Source of the DNA: Desulfosudis oleivorans
GTDB lineage: Bacteria > Desulfobacterota > Desulfobacteria > Desulfobacterales > SURF-7
Assembly: GCA_020723325.1 (NCBI GenBank)
Contig: DYJD01000038.1
Coordinates: 1 to 55,287 of the forward strand
Reading direction: 5' to 3'
DNA: 55,287 nt
Both the position numbers and the translations under genes were made by a program. Numbering within the stretch: the stretch's first letter is position 1; every line of letters starts with the position of its first letter. The notes under the pieces are model-generated. The model was given only the letters and a program-made list of their open reading frames with translations, did no database searches and was not told the origin of the DNA. Below are positions 41,809-50,122 of this stretch, in pieces.

Positions 41809-42983
41809 AAGATGCCGGATCCAACATTCTGATCATCGATGATGAACCTTTTAATATTCATCTGATAGTCGATACGCTTAAAAACAACTACGAAACCACC
41901 ATTGCCAAGAGCGGAGCACAGGCCCTGAAGCGCCTGGAAAAATTTTTGCCGGATTTGATATTGCTGGATATCATCATGCCGGACATGGACGGCTTTGAAG
42001 TGCTGAGGCGCTTGAAGGCAAGTGAACGCACCAAAAACATTCCGGTGATTTTTATTACGGCCATGGATGACGTCGGCGATGAAACCAAGGGTTTTGAATT
42101 GGGGGCTGTTGACTACATCACCAAACCCATCAGTCCTCCGATCGTTTTGGCCCGGGTGCGGAATCATCTGGCGCTGAAACAGTACCGTGATCATCTGGAA
42201 GAACTGGTGAAAGACAGAACCGTCAAGCTGGAACAAGCTATGGCCGCATTGAGAGCAGCCAAAGAAAAAGCCGAGGCCGCCAACAAGGCCAAGAGCGAAT
42301 TCTTAATGAATATGAGCCATGAATTGCGCACCCCGCTGCACGGTGTGATGACGGCCGGGGAATTGATCACCACCTGCGACTCCAAGGCCGAACTCGAAGA
42401 ATTGCAGCAGGTCATCCGTTCATCCGTGGACTCCCTTGTGCAAACAATTGAAAATATATTGGAGTATACCAAATCAAAGGACGGCGCCTTGCAACTTGCG
42501 ACAGAAGTATTCAGCCTGACTGAAATCCTAGCAAAAATAAAAACCAGCTTCTATCACAAAGGCGCCAATATTCCGGTAAATCTGACAATGGAGGTGGACC
42601 GCCGAATTCCGGATGGGCTCATCGGGGACGGCAGCCGTTTGCTGGAGATCATCAACCGTCTCATGGAAAACGCAGCCAAATTCACGCGGGTCGAGCCCAA
42701 AGTCAGCTTGAGTGTCAAGCTCCATCAGGCGGATCAGGAATTCGTTGTCATGCATTTTTCCATAGAAGACAATGGGGTCGGAATCCCCTCAGAGAACTTG
42801 CAAAACATTTTTGAACCTTTCTGGCAGGAGGATACTTCCAAAACCCGCCGATATGATGGCGTGGGAATCGGCTTGTCGGTCTGCAAGGAATTGGTTACCC
42901 TCATGGGCGGGAAAATTTGGGTGGAAAGTGCAGTCAACGCAGGCAGCACCTTCCATTTTACCGCGCGGTTCAAGCCTCTATAG
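41805..42983 (+). CDS. Receiver-histidine kinase hybrid protein
   Basis: A 392-residue cytoplasmic protein with an N-terminal receiver (D55 in LLDIIMPDMDG), a coiled-coil linker (about 125-160) and a kinase core: MSHELRTPLHGV (H172), INRLMENAAKF (N-box), DNGVGIP and GVGIGLSVCKEL. It begins inside the stop of the previous gene (ATGA), so the two are translationally coupled. The HPt of the upstream kinase could phosphorylate this receiver and thereby tune a second kinase. Neither protein has a DNA-binding output domain. Confidence 0.92.
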   Translation: MKDAGSNILIIDDEPFNIHLIVDTLKNNYETTIAKSGAQALKRLEKFLPDLILLDIIMPDMDGFEVLRRLKASERTKNIPVIFITAMDDVGDETKGFELGAVDYITKPISPPIVLARVRNHLALKQYRDHLEELVKDRTVKLEQAMAALRAAKEKAEAANKAKSEFLMNMSHELRTPLHGVMTAGELITTCDSKAELEELQQVIRSSVDSLVQTIENILEYTKSKDGALQLATEVFSLTEILAKIKTSFYHKGANIPVNLTMEVDRRIPDGLIGDGSRLLEIINRLMENAAKFTRVEPKVSLSVKLHQADQEFVVMHFSIEDNGVGIPSENLQNIFEPFWQEDTSKTRRYDGVGIGLSVCKELVTLMGGKIWVESAVNAGSTFHFTARFKPL

Positions 42984-43115
42984 ATTTTTATCGAGCGTCC
43001 CGCATCAATGCGGAGTACTGCAGCAGCATTCCGCCTTTGACCGCGATCAGGTAAAAGTTACGTCAGAGGTATCCGATAATGATACAACTGATAATGAATT
43101 TTTATCCATAGATTA

Positions 43116-43156
43116 GAAAAAAAATTAATCAGCGGCGCGGCCTCTTGCGCCCGCTG
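43116..43156 (-). terminator. Terminator of the alpha/beta hydrolase gene
   Basis: On the minus strand CAGCGGGCGC pairs with GCGCCGCTG (one bulge; 43156-43130) and is followed by ATTAATTTTTTTTC. It lies between the convergent kinase and hydrolase genes. Confidence 0.7.
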
Positions 43157-43186
43157 AATTTATGGGTTGGGCAGTCCATACGAATT

Positions 43187-43978
43187 CTACAGCAGCGCTG
43201 CATTGAGAACACTGTAAAAGCGCTCGCGCGCCTGCCGCTCTATCCACGGTGTATGTCCACACTTCTCGAGCACAACAAGGCGAAAGTCTTTGAGCACAGC
43301 CGACAAGGGCTTTTCAACGCCTACTGCCGGATGGGGATCGTAATCGCCATGAATGGCAAGCACCGGGCATTGGATATGCGCTGCCAATCCCAACAGTTCC
43401 CCATTCCTCCGCATTTTCGCGGCAGCGTCCCACACGCTTTGGTAAATATCTCCGTGTGGATCTATCCGGTCCGCGTCACTTACTTGGTCCATGAGCGCAT
43501 CATAAGTGTCTACTTTCAAAGCTAAACTACCTAACCGGGCCAGCACACGGTCTTTATCCTTTGTTGCTGGACTGCTTAGGGCTTGGAGGAGAGATTCAAA
43601 CTCCGTTTTCTCATCGGCAGTGAGCCGGCTTGATCTTGTCTCGTGAAGCGCCGAGAGATACCTTTCTTCAAGTGGACCACATCCCACCAATATCAGTTTC
43701 TTGACAAGCGCAGGATAACGTGCTGCGACGATGAAACTGAGCCAGGCTCCCCAAGAAAAGCCTATCAGAACGACGGGGGGAGAGCTATGCCTCTCCAAAA
43801 TCCTCTCTAGCTCTTGGACTTGCCCTTCAAGAGTGGTAGCGATTTGAATCGGTTCCAATACACCGTAACCACAGGCCAACTGGCGGGCTACTGGAGCCAT
43901 TTCGCCACCAGCACCAGGGCCGCCATGAATGACAGCTACAGTAAATGGCGCCTTGCCATACGTTCGTAAATTCTGCAT
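43187..43978 (-). CDS. Alpha/beta hydrolase
   Basis: A 263-residue hydrolase from ATG 43978; a longer frame to 44140 starts inside repeat DNA. The oxyanion region HGGPGAGGEM, nucleophile elbow GFSWGA, acid in HGDYDPHP and base in CGHTPW form a full catalytic triad. HGGPG is typical of proline iminopeptidase-like and esterase-like members, so the substrate could be a peptide or an ester. No signal peptide. The start has only a weak ribosome-binding site. Its codons look more like general bacterial usage than the GC-rich flanks, hinting at transfer, though this is an impression. Confidence 0.85.
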   Translation of the reverse strand: MQNLRTYGKAPFTVAVIHGGPGAGGEMAPVARQLACGYGVLEPIQIATTLEGQVQELERILERHSSPPVVLIGFSWGAWLSFIVAARYPALVKKLILVGCGPLEERYLSALHETRSSRLTADEKTEFESLLQALSSPATKDKDRVLARLGSLALKVDTYDALMDQVSDADRIDPHGDIYQSVWDAAAKMRRNGELLGLAAHIQCPVLAIHGDYDPHPAVGVEKPLSAVLKDFRLVVLEKCGHTPWIERQARERFYSVLNAALL

Positions 43979-44126
43979 GGGTATTGTACCGTACTTTTGT
44001 TTGAAAGAAGGCTGTCCAACAAGTGGTTTATCATTATAGTTCCCGCTGAACTTACCGTATATCATATCATTTTCCGATGGTGACCTTGACCCGAAAACCA
44101 ATTGCGGATCTTCCGGGAGGCCATAA

Positions 44127-44517
44127 CCGGGGAATCGCATGTAAACTTGGCGCGGAATGTACAGCCATTAAATGCCAACATTTCATCCAGCGAATACTAT
44201 TGCTCGCCAAGATAAAGCGATTCGTGAGTATTTGGGTTTTGTCTCTGCCATCCAACCTCTCGGGGTCGGGGTCGGGGTCGGTATCGGTATCGAGTTTTTT
44301 CTTTTCCCCCAAAGGCAATTCGCCAACGGGACGGAACGGTGTGCCCTGCCGATGTGCAGGGGCGGTTCGCGAACCGCCCCTACGGAAAGGCCATGGTGTT
44401 GAGTCTTGGGGTCAACATGGGAAAAGCCCTGGTTTTTTGGGGCGGGGTCTCCCAAATTATTTTTTCGATCCCGATACCGACCCCGACCCCGAAATAAAAC
44501 TACATGCGATTGCCCTG
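44127..44517. repeat. Full-length hexamer repeat element, copy 4
   Basis: Left end CCGGGGAATCGCATGT (44127-44142), then AAACTTGGCGCGGAATGT and about 90 bp also present at 55059-55135, then TCGG hexamers (44260-44292). The right arm (44466-44492) and right end ACATGCGATTGCCCTG (44502-44517) follow after a 170-bp insertion that contains the third 28-bp palindrome. This is the uninterrupted sister of copy 5 at the left-hand part. Confidence 0.8.
44355..44382. repeat. 28-bp palindrome, copy 3
   Basis: GCAGG...CCTAC version of the palindrome at 4213-4240, differing only at the second base. It lies inside the loop region of hexamer element copy 4. Confidence 0.85.
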
Positions 44518-44689
44518 GGATGTTCAGACTATGTATTTCGTCCCCAACTTTATACCCTCAAGGATAATAGACGAGAACTTAACCAGTATGCGATCTGTTC
44601 AGGTTGAAAAAACCTTGTAAAATTTAAATATATTGTGTTAACAACTACATGTGTTAAAAAACTGTTGACGATTTGATAAAGGACAAGAA
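44518..44689. other. Upstream region of the CooC-like gene
   Basis: AT-rich sequence with the direct repeat TGTGTTAA at 44634-44641 and 44650-44657 (16-bp step) and TTGACG at 44664. It probably holds the promoter for the CooC-like gene, but I cannot assign a -10 box. Confidence 0.4.
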
Positions 44690-44743
44690 ATGATAGATAA
44701 TCCTACTCTGGAGTTTCTGGAGTTTAATAGGCGACCCTTATGA
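44690..44743 (+). CDS. 17-residue ORF coupled to the CooC-like gene
   Basis: ATG 44690 is preceded by AAAGGACAAGAA and opens the frame MIDNPTLEFLEFNRRPL, ending in TGA 44741-44743, which overlaps the ATG of the next gene as ATGA. The downstream gene lacks its own ribosome-binding site, so translation of this short ORF may deliver ribosomes to it. It could be a leader peptide or just the remains of a larger gene. No homology is claimed. Confidence 0.35.
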   Translation: MIDNPTLEFLEFNRRPL

Positions 44744-45495
44744 AAATACTGATCTGTGGCAAAGGCGGCTGTGGTAAAAGCACGGTGGCGGCGCTGCTGG
44801 CGCTGGCCATGCGCAAACGAGACAAGCAGGTTTTCTTAGTGGACGCGGATGAATCGAATATCGGCTTATACCGCATGTTGGGCTTGGACATTCCTGAATC
44901 CCTGATGGACAGCCTGGGCGGGAAAGAGGGCTTTCGCAACAAGACCAAGACCTCCGGGATTATGGCCGGCGGATCAGCGCAACTGTTTCCGAACGATCTG
45001 ACTGTGGCAGGACTACCGGCCGGGTGTATCGCTTCCCGTAACGGAATCCGGGTGATGTCAATTGGTAAAATTCACCATTTTGGTGAAGGCTGCGCCTGTC
45101 CCATGGGAAAGCTATTCCGGCTGGTGTTCGCATCCCTGCGGCTGGCGGAAGGCGAGCTGGTCATTGTGGATACCGCCGCCGGTGTGGAACATTTCGGGCG
45201 CAGTATCGACGGGCATTGTGATCAGGTTTTATGTGTCGTGGACCCTTCCTATGAATCCATTGTAATGGTTAAAAGGGTGGCAACCCTTGCCAAGGAAGCC
45301 GGTCTGCCGGTGTCTGTTATTCTCAACAAATGGACCCCCGAGGTTGAAAAGGAGCTCGCCGACCAATTCGGTGACGTTGCCGTTATCGGGCGTTTACCGG
45401 ATAATCGCTCAATCTTTTTCAACAACCTCAAAGGAAAGCCCCTGGACCTGGAAATACCGGAAATGGAATCCATCTGCGACGCGATTGGGGGATGA
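44740..45495 (+). CDS. cooC: CooC-like metal-insertion ATPase
   Basis: A 251-residue P-loop ATPase of the SIMIBI/MinD group. The deviant Walker A GKGGCGKST (7-15) and a CxC motif in EGCACPMG (C118, C120) match CooC, the Ni-insertion factor for carbon monoxide dehydrogenase, in which the dimer binds metal through CxC. ADESNIGLYRMLG is the usual strand-2 region. No CODH gene is in the window, and the partner here is a radical SAM protein, so the client could be another metalloenzyme. Its start overlaps a 17-residue ORF. The final EMESICDAIG is typical of the family. Confidence 0.88.
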   Translation: MKILICGKGGCGKSTVAALLALAMRKRDKQVFLVDADESNIGLYRMLGLDIPESLMDSLGGKEGFRNKTKTSGIMAGGSAQLFPNDLTVAGLPAGCIASRNGIRVMSIGKIHHFGEGCACPMGKLFRLVFASLRLAEGELVIVDTAAGVEHFGRSIDGHCDQVLCVVDPSYESIVMVKRVATLAKEAGLPVSVILNKWTPEVEKELADQFGDVAVIGRLPDNRSIFFNNLKGKPLDLEIPEMESICDAIGG

Positions 45496-45501
45496 ATAGA
45501 C

Positions 45502-46407
45502 ATGTTGACAGGTATCCACTGCCTCATGACATACAAATGCAATCTTGAATGTGACCATTGTTTCCTTTACTCAGGCCCCAATGCCCAAGGAACCATGACA
45601 TTACCGCAGATTCGTTGCGTCCTAAATGAGGCACGAAAAATCGGCAGTGTGCGATGGATATACTTCGAAGGAGGGGAACCGTTTCTTTTTTATCCATCAA
45701 TGCTTGAAGGAATTAAACTGGCACGAGGCATGGGATTTCAAGTCGGGATTGTGACCAACGCTTATGGGGCGGTTTCTGAAGACGATGCTGAGGTCTGGTT
45801 TCGGCCGCTCGCAGATCTTGGGGTGGCATACCTCAGTATCAGCGATGATACCTTTCATTATGGGGAAGGCGACAGCCCGGCCCAGCGTGGTTTGGCGGCA
45901 GCACGCAGGCTTGGTATCCCTACCGCCCCCATTTGCATTCAAAAACCCTTTTGGGAAGCGATGCCCGGACATGGTCAAGAAAAAGGAGCGCCTGTTATTG
46001 GGGGCGGCGCCATGTTCAGGGGGCGAGCTGTCGAAAAGCTGACTGCGGGATTACCACGTAGATCTTGCCATGAACTTATTAAATGCCCACATGAAGATTT
46101 GCAATCCCCTTCCCGGGTGCATGTGGACTGTTATGGTCATGTGCATCTGTGCCAAGGCATAAGCATGGGCAATATGTGGCAACGTCCACTTTCAACACTG
46201 GCACTCGCATATGAGGCTGATACTCACCCCATAAGCGGTCCTCTGACTAAAGGCGGACCGGCTCTTTTGGCAAAACAATACGATGTTGAAATTGAGGAAG
46301 AGTATGTTGATGAATGCCACTTCTGCTATTTGATTCGACGAACACTTGTTGACAGATTTCCAGAGTATCTCACTCCCAGGCAAGTTTATGGTCTCGAAGG
46401 GAAATGA
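45502..46407 (+). CDS. Radical SAM protein
   Basis: A 301-residue radical SAM enzyme with CNLECDHC near the N-terminus (C13, C17, C20), the SAM-contacting YFEGGEP and a C-terminal set of cysteines (SCHELIKC, VDCYGHVHLCQGISMGN, DECHFC) that could hold one or two extra clusters, as in SPASM-like domains. It begins 6 bp after the CooC-like gene, so they form an operon. No precursor peptide is seen nearby. An enzyme maturation role alongside the metal-insertion ATPase is my inference. The gene converges on porB with 19 bp between them. Confidence 0.83.
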   Translation: MLTGIHCLMTYKCNLECDHCFLYSGPNAQGTMTLPQIRCVLNEARKIGSVRWIYFEGGEPFLFYPSMLEGIKLARGMGFQVGIVTNAYGAVSEDDAEVWFRPLADLGVAYLSISDDTFHYGEGDSPAQRGLAAARRLGIPTAPICIQKPFWEAMPGHGQEKGAPVIGGGAMFRGRAVEKLTAGLPRRSCHELIKCPHEDLQSPSRVHVDCYGHVHLCQGISMGNMWQRPLSTLALAYEADTHPISGPLTKGGPALLAKQYDVEIEEEYVDECHFCYLIRRTLVDRFPEYLTPRQVYGLEGK

Positions 46408-46426
46408 AAAGTCACATAAGCATGGA

Positions 46427-47341
46427 TCATTCCTTCATCTTTTTTGCCATTTTCTGTTCGTATCCCGCCCATTTCTCATCCACCTGTTTTTGAATGTCGG
46501 CGATCATTTCTTCTGTCAGGGCGCGGAAGCGTGATTGGCTTTCGAAGTAGGCCGCCACAGGTTGGCGTTTTTTACCTAGTAGTTTCAGGGATGCGCCGGT
46601 CAGGCGGAATTCGCCATGCTCGATCTCGTATAAATCAAAGAGGCCGCTTTCCACGGCCAGGCGCCCGATTTTGACCGAATAGCGCGGATCAAAGCCCCAG
46701 CCGGCCGGGCAGGGGGTCTGGAGGTGGAAATACTTCGGCCCGGTGATGGTCTTGGCTTTCATGATTTTATCGTAAAAGTCCAGGGGGTAGGCGGCCGTGC
46801 CGGTGGCCACGTAATTCAGGTTGTGGGCCGCCATGATGGCGGGCACATCCTTTTTGGGCTGGAGCTTGCCGCGGATGGGAGTGGTGGTGGTGATCACCCC
46901 TTGGGGGGTGGTGCCGGAGCGCTGCACACCGGTATTCATGTAAGCTTCATTGTCATAGCAGATGAAAATGAAGTTCTCGCCGCGCTCGCAGGCCCCGGAA
47001 AGGGATTGGATACCGATGTCGGCCGTGCCCCCGTCGCCGGCCCAGGCCGCCACGGTGATGTCGGTCTTGCCCAGGGCTTTCAGGGCGCCGATGACGCCGG
47101 TGGCGGCGGCGCCGGTGGAGGCAAAGGTCACGTTCAAACAGGGCAACTGGGTGGCGGCAATGGGATAAAGTCCTTGCAGCACCGTCAGACAACTGGGCGG
47201 TACCACCAGGATGGTGTTGCGGCCCAGGGCCTTGAGTCCGATGCGATATAAAATGCTGAGGCCGCATCCGGCGCAGGCGCGATTACCCGGATGGACCAGT
47301 TCTTCTTCCGGCAAACTGAGGATAGTGCTGTTAACGCTCAT
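46427..47341 (-). CDS. porB: 2-oxoacid:ferredoxin oxidoreductase, beta subunit
   Basis: A 304-residue thiamine-diphosphate-binding subunit from ATG 47341 (preceded by AAGGAAAAC); the frame continues upstream without support. HPGNRACAGCGLS carries cysteines for a [4Fe-4S] cluster; AWAGDGGTADIG and YDNEAYMNTG form the TPP-Mg site typical of PorB. Together with the A, C and D subunits upstream it decarboxylates a 2-oxoacid, probably pyruvate, to an acyl-CoA with reduction of ferredoxin. It is 62 bp downstream of porA, the only gap in the operon. Confidence 0.92.
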   Translation of the reverse strand: MSVNSTILSLPEEELVHPGNRACAGCGLSILYRIGLKALGRNTILVVPPSCLTVLQGLYPIAATQLPCLNVTFASTGAAATGVIGALKALGKTDITVAAWAGDGGTADIGIQSLSGACERGENFIFICYDNEAYMNTGVQRSGTTPQGVITTTTPIRGKLQPKKDVPAIMAAHNLNYVATGTAAYPLDFYDKIMKAKTITGPKYFHLQTPCPAGWGFDPRYSVKIGRLAVESGLFDLYEIEHGEFRLTGASLKLLGKKRQPVAAYFESQSRFRALTEEMIADIQKQVDEKWAGYEQKMAKKMKE

Positions 47342-47403
47342 ATTGTTTTCCTTGACCGGCTGAACCGGTGAATGCAATGGGGGTGTTTCAAATTCGAATT
47401 CCT

Positions 47404-48597
47404 TTACAGCTTCAGACCGATCCACTGGGGCGTGTCAATGGAAGCCGGGCCTTGGGTGCAGGCCTCGCGAAAGGTTTTGAGCAGATCGGCGGTCTTGATC
47501 TCCCGGCCGCCCAGCCCCAAAATGAAATTTTTCACAAAGGGCCGGGCCGGCCCGGGGTAGAGCGCGGCCTTGATATCGGTGAACAGGGCGCCCTGGTTGC
47601 CGTAGCTCAGGGCTTTTTCAAAAACAACCACCCCCTTGGCCTTGGCAAGCAGTTCCACCATGGCCTGTTCCGGAAAGGGTCGATACAGGCGCAAGCCGGC
47701 CACGCCCGCCTTCAGACCTTCTTCGCGCAGTTCGTCGACCACATCCCGGAGTTGGTAGGACAGGGAGCCGAGGCAGACGGCGATAAAATCCGCATCTTCA
47801 CAGCAATAGGGCTCAATAAAGGGGTGGCCGCCACGATTGAAAATTTTTTGAAAACGGGCATCGATTTCCGCCACCTTGTCAATGGCGCGTCTTAAATCCA
47901 CATGCAGATTGTGACGGATTTCCATGTACCCCGGCGCCAAGTTGCCGCGCACATCCGGCCGGATATCCGGCAGGGTCACGGTATTCAGGTTGGCGGGTTG
48001 TTTGGGATCCAGGGCATAGGCCGGTTTGAAAGCCGGCAGGAATTCATCCACTTTGTCCGGGTCCGGCACGTCAAAGGGCATATAAGTGTGGGAGAGCAGG
48101 TAACCGTCATAACAGACCATCACCGGAATGCTGACGGTTTCCGCCAGCAGAAAGGCCTGAATGACCGTGTCGATGATTTGCTGATGATCGCAGGCATACA
48201 GTTGAATCCAACCCGCATCCCGCTGGGAAATGGAATCCTGGTGATCGTTCCAGACCGTCCAGGGGGCACCGATGCCGCGGTTGACCACGCACATGACTAT
48301 GGGCAGGCGCGCTCCGGCGGCCCAATGCACCTGTTCAACCATATATAACAAACCATTGGCGCTGGTGGCGGTAAAGGCCCTGGCGCCGGTGCTGGAGGCG
48401 GCGATGCAGACCGCCAGGGCGCTGTGCTCGCTTTCCACCGGGATGTATTCAGCCTGCATTTCCCCGGCATCCACGAATTCGGAAAGTTTCTCGGTCAGCG
48501 GGGTTTGCGGGGTGATGGGATAGGCGGCGATGACCTGGGCCCGGGCCAATTTGACGCCGCTGGCCGCCGCCACATTACCCGATTCAATGATATGCAT
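47404..48597 (-). CDS. porA: 2-oxoacid:ferredoxin oxidoreductase, alpha subunit
   Basis: A 397-residue subunit with the substrate and TPP-side motifs YPITPQTPLTEKLSEF, EYIPVESEHSALA, TSANGLLYMVEQ and VWNDHQDSISQRDAGWIQ. Length and motifs fit PorA of the four-subunit type. The start follows porD by 4 bp. The operon order porC-porD-porA-porB is standard in anaerobes and archaea. Substrate assignment to pyruvate rather than branched-chain acids is likely, not proven. Confidence 0.93.
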   Translation of the reverse strand: MHIIESGNVAAASGVKLARAQVIAAYPITPQTPLTEKLSEFVDAGEMQAEYIPVESEHSALAVCIAASSTGARAFTATSANGLLYMVEQVHWAAGARLPIVMCVVNRGIGAPWTVWNDHQDSISQRDAGWIQLYACDHQQIIDTVIQAFLLAETVSIPVMVCYDGYLLSHTYMPFDVPDPDKVDEFLPAFKPAYALDPKQPANLNTVTLPDIRPDVRGNLAPGYMEIRHNLHVDLRRAIDKVAEIDARFQKIFNRGGHPFIEPYCCEDADFIAVCLGSLSYQLRDVVDELREEGLKAGVAGLRLYRPFPEQAMVELLAKAKGVVVFEKALSYGNQGALFTDIKAALYPGPARPFVKNFILGLGGREIKTADLLKTFREACTQGPASIDTPQWIGLKL

Positions 48598-48601
48598 GGG
48601 A

Positions 48602-48907
48602 TTACTTCTCCTTCTTGATCAGTTTGGTTTCCTCCACCATCTGAATGGCCGCAACCGGGCATTCTTCGGCGCAGATCTCGCAGCCTTTGCAATACTCATA
48701 ATTGATGGTGGGGGGAATGGTGCGGGTGACCACGCCGTCCGGGCAGTACAGCCAGCAGTTGAAACAGGCCATTTTATTGGTCTTGGCCGGAATGCAGAGG
48801 TTCACATTGATGATGGGCCGCAGCACCCGCCATGATCCGGTTTTGCCCGCATCCCCGGGTCCGGGTTCGCTGTGGGATTTTTTACAAGCAAAAGTTGCGT
48901 CGCTCAT
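48602..48907 (-). CDS. porD: 2-oxoacid:ferredoxin oxidoreductase, delta (ferredoxin) subunit
   Basis: A 101-residue ferredoxin-like subunit with two cysteine clusters: CIPAKTNKMACFNCWLYCP and CKGCEICAEECPVAAI. The first is atypically spaced, as in other PorD proteins. It relays electrons from the TPP centre to ferredoxin. Its ATG overlaps the stop of porC by 4 bp. Confidence 0.92.
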   Translation of the reverse strand: MSDATFACKKSHSEPGPGDAGKTGSWRVLRPIINVNLCIPAKTNKMACFNCWLYCPDGVVTRTIPPTINYEYCKGCEICAEECPVAAIQMVEETKLIKKEK

Positions 48908-49482
48908 GGGCGGGCCTCCGATCCGTTACCGATGACGGTTTTTTCAAATACCAGCCGGGCCGCCTTGGCGTTGCGGTTGGGTTTGCGGTTCTTGAATTCA
49001 TCTTTGATAGCCTGGGATAGGGTTTCCATATCCATAAGTCCGGCGGCTTTGGCAAAGGCGCCGATGATGCCGGTATTGACGATGCCGGGCTTGAGTCCCA
49101 CCTGGACCGCCAGGGAGGTGACATCGGCGGTGGCGATTTTCATGCCCGGATAATCATAATCCGTGGGCGGCTTGGGGGTGTTGACAATGATCAGACCGCC
49201 GGGTTTCAGACCGCTGACAATTCCGGGTTCTTCCAGCAGCAAGTGATCCAGCACCACAATCATGTCCGGTTTTTCAATGGGGGAAAGATCATAGATTTTC
49301 TGCTTGGAAATTTTCAGGGAAGTGAAAACCGGCGCGCCCCGGCGCTCGGTGCCGAAGGTGGGCGCCATGACCACGCCGCTGTAACCGGAGATGAAGGCGG
49401 CATTGGCCACGATTTTGGCAGCCGTGATGGCGCCTTGGCCCCCCCGGCCGTGCCATCTGATTTCGATGATTTTTTTTTGCAT
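48904..49482 (-). CDS. porC: 2-oxoacid:ferredoxin oxidoreductase, gamma subunit
   Basis: A 192-residue subunit with the family start IRWHGRGGQGAITAAKIVAN and the conserved SYGTERRG-like segment PTFGTERRGAPVF. It opens the porCDAB operon. I see no strong ribosome-binding site; the ATG is within an A-rich start (MQKKIIEIRWH). Confidence 0.93.
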   Translation of the reverse strand: MQKKIIEIRWHGRGGQGAITAAKIVANAAFISGYSGVVMAPTFGTERRGAPVFTSLKISKQKIYDLSPIEKPDMIVVLDHLLLEEPGIVSGLKPGGLIIVNTPKPPTDYDYPGMKIATADVTSLAVQVGLKPGIVNTGIIGAFAKAAGLMDMETLSQAIKDEFKNRKPNRNAKAARLVFEKTVIGNGSEARP

Positions 49483-50012
49483 AATGTCGAACCGTTACAA
49501 ACCTTTTCGTAATACCGTCATGCCCCCAAAGCGTATTGGGGGAAGATTGTTGACAACTGCTCGGGTAGATAGACCGAAGGCTGAAGGCTGAAGGTTTTTC
49601 GGATAACTGGCCTGATTCTTGTATGATATATATACCTTCAGTCTTCAGCCTTCAATCTTACCACCTGAGTTGGATACAGATTAAGCAATTTCTGGGATTT
49701 GTCAACAATTTTGAGCAAGCGTTCAGTCGGCAACCAATGCGGTCAAAAAGCGGCTTTTTGCCGCGAAAAGAAAGTACGAATATCGAAATCCGAAATTCGA
49801 AACAAATTCAAAATTTTAATAACCAAATTGCCAAAACAAAAAACAGGGGTTCAACAGCCGAGGCATTTGCCACGATAGTTTTATTCGGATTTTGATAATT
49901 CGAATTTGTTTCGGATTTCGCTATTCGTATTTCGGCTTTTTACGGCCTGGTTTGAAATATTGATCTGGTTTGCTCCGGCCGGTGGTGGTGCCAGGCAACC
50001 CACAAAAAATAC
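49483..50012. other. Divergent intergenic region with repeats
   Basis: Between divergent porC and the glycosyltransferase. It has an inverted pair of GAAGGCTGAAG repeats (about 49563-49592 and 49638-49670) and a complete TTCGAAT inverted repeat (49774-49936). No gene seen. The porC promoter must lie near its left end. Confidence 0.55.
49774..49936. repeat. TTCGAAT inverted repeat, stand-alone copy
   Basis: The left arm (49774-49820: GTACGAATATCGAAATCCG, GAAATTCGAAACAAATTC) and right arm (49893-49936: GATAATTCGAATTTGTTTCG, GATTTCGCTATTCG) are inverted relatives separated by about 70 bp. It matches the core of the 230-bp element at 18395-18624 but lacks the GCCTTGATC ends. Confidence 0.8.
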
Positions 50013-50054
50013 TTGACGAAACCGCCGGACGGGCGTTAATTGAATCGCTCAATT
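50013..50054 (+). promoter_or_regulatory. Promoter with overlapping operator-like palindrome
   Basis: TTGACG (50013-50018) and TTAATT (50036-50041) are 17 bp apart. The palindrome AATTGA-ATCGC-TCAATT (50038-50054) overlaps the -10 box, a layout typical of repression. It would drive the glycosyltransferase operon. Confidence 0.45.
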
Positions 50055-50122
50055 GTTTCTCAGGCATTTGGCCTTGGGCAATTAGCGATTTTTGTAAACA
50101 GTATCGTTAAAGACAGGAAGTG

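Noticed and set aside
43979-44140. Longer start of the alpha/beta hydrolase
   Set aside because: The extension reaches into repeat copy 4 and lacks similarity to the fold, which starts right after ATG 43978.
44740-46407. RiPP cluster with the radical SAM protein as peptide modifier
   Set aside because: The only short ORF nearby is 17 residues without Cys or a leader-core pattern, and no export or protease gene is present.
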